From: Bacillota bacterium
Lineage (GTDB): Bacteria; Bacillota; Limnochordia; Darwinibacteriales; Darwinibacteriaceae
NCBI GenBank assembly: GCA_012520355.1
Contig: JAAYOK010000206.1
Span: forward strand, 1-33,868
Length of the DNA: 33,868 nt
Direction of reading: 5' to 3'
Shown here: positions 33,667 through 33,868 of the stretch, in pieces
How the letters are laid out: each line of letters opens with the position of its first letter
Numbering within the stretch: position 1 is the stretch's first letter
Position numbers and translations under genes: made by a program
Notes under the pieces: generated by a model
Database searches by the model: none
Seen by the model: only the letters and a program-made list of their open reading frames with translations
Told to the model about the DNA's origin: nothing

Positions 33667-33868
33667 GGGGTTGCTGAACAGACAGATATCAGCAACACAA
33701 AACCCAGTTTTGGTTGGGAAATAGCCAACTTAAAAAATGGGCAAGAAGAATTCGGAGCTTGCGCTCCAAGTTCAACACCAACAGTTGCATGGCAATAACA
33801 GTCTCACAGGTGTCCTGGAGCCGTGTCATGACTAATCCAAGTCCGTAAAAGCGTTTGCCCTCTCCGAA
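33667..33868 (-). mobile_element. Right end of an insertion sequence (partial, runs off window)
   Basis: The segment begins at the breakpoint in the binding-protein gene and holds the C-terminus of a transposase on the minus strand. The outermost bases on the plus strand (GGGGTTGCTGAACAG, 33667-33681) are the likely terminal inverted repeat. The other end and any target duplication are outside the window. Confidence 0.7.
33689..33868 (-). CDS. Transposase C-terminal fragment (5' part beyond window)
   Basis: Missing from the ORF track because it has no start in the window: 59 codons open from the right edge to TGA at 33689. It reads GEGKRFYGLGLVMTRLQDTCE and then FLVLNLERKL-type sequence (AMQLLVLNLERKLRILL), ending LSWLFPNQNWVLCC. 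This pattern of a GLG-xxxT-L motif followed by a hydrophobic NLERxLR helix is that of DDE transposase C-termini (IS1182/ISNCY/IS4-like). The exact family cannot be fixed from this fragment. Confidence 0.75.
   Translation of the reverse strand, partial: FGEGKRFYGLGLVMTRLQDTCETVIAMQLLVLNLERKLRILLAHFLSWLFPNQNWVLCC

Noticed and set aside
33534-33728. 64-residue minus-strand ORF at the IS/binding-protein junction
   Set aside because: It is out of frame with both the transposase tail and the binding-protein remnant, which each read as known families in other frames.

Overview
The window looks like chromosome from a Bacillota-type (Firmicute) anaerobe. The signs are strong purine-rich Shine-Dalgarno sites, frequent GTG/TTG starts, a B. 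subtilis DeoR/SorC-type regulator, and RbsABC- and MalFG-type sugar importers. One RbsB-type binding protein has a cleavable signal peptide and no lipobox, which would suit a diderm lineage, but I cannot name a genus. No tRNA, rRNA or CRISPR array was seen, and no gene-free stretch exceeds about 300 bases.

Region 1 (1-4563): the window opens inside an RbsA-type ABC ATPase. It is followed by an RbsC-type permease, a 5-methylthioribose-kinase-like kinase (MtnK) and a methylthioribose-1-phosphate-isomerase-like enzyme (MtnA). Region 2 (4564-14736): after a short regulatory gap with a hairpin and a DeoR-like palindrome comes a complete-looking bacterial microcompartment (BMC) operon. Its order is acylating aldehyde dehydrogenase (PduP/EutE type), PduL phosphotransacylase, two BMC-H proteins, a BMC-P, a PduS-like Fe-S flavoprotein, a PduT-like BMC-T, two more BMC-P, a divergent flavoprotein-like accessory protein, a class II aldolase with a C-terminal encapsulation-type tail, a SorC/DeoR-family regulator and a chemoreceptor.

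Together regions 1 and 2 read as a 'DHAP shunt' metabolosome. A 5-deoxy- or 5-methylthio-ribose is imported, phosphorylated at C1, isomerised to the ribulose-1-phosphate and cleaved by the aldolase to DHAP plus acetaldehyde (or 2-methylthioacetaldehyde). The aldehyde is then oxidised inside the shell to an acyl-CoA and acyl-phosphate. There is no diol dehydratase, ethanolamine lyase, glycyl-radical enzyme or alcohol dehydrogenase in the visible locus. This is the most interesting system in the window.

Region 3 (14759-17597): an RpiR regulator, a 43-codon remnant of a ROK sugar kinase made by an internal deletion, a NanE-like epimerase, and an AbrB/MazE-RelE/ParE type toxin-antitoxin pair lying between two identical 34-bp terminator hairpins. 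Region 4 (17633-27962): two divergent units. The minus-strand one holds a two-subunit transketolase, a glycerol-kinase-like FGGY kinase with altered substrate-pocket residues and a fucose/arabinose-isomerase-like enzyme. The plus-strand one holds a DeoR regulator, a DUF2291 lipoprotein and an RbsA-RbsC-RbsB transporter. The architecture recalls transketolase-type D-apiose catabolism. Region 5 (27971-33868): a minus-strand operon of a truncated solute-binding protein, MalF/MalG-type permeases, a GH2 glycosidase, a ThuA/GATase1-like protein and an RbsD-type pyranase. An insertion sequence, of which only the transposase C-terminus lies in the window, has cut off the 5' end of the binding-protein gene.
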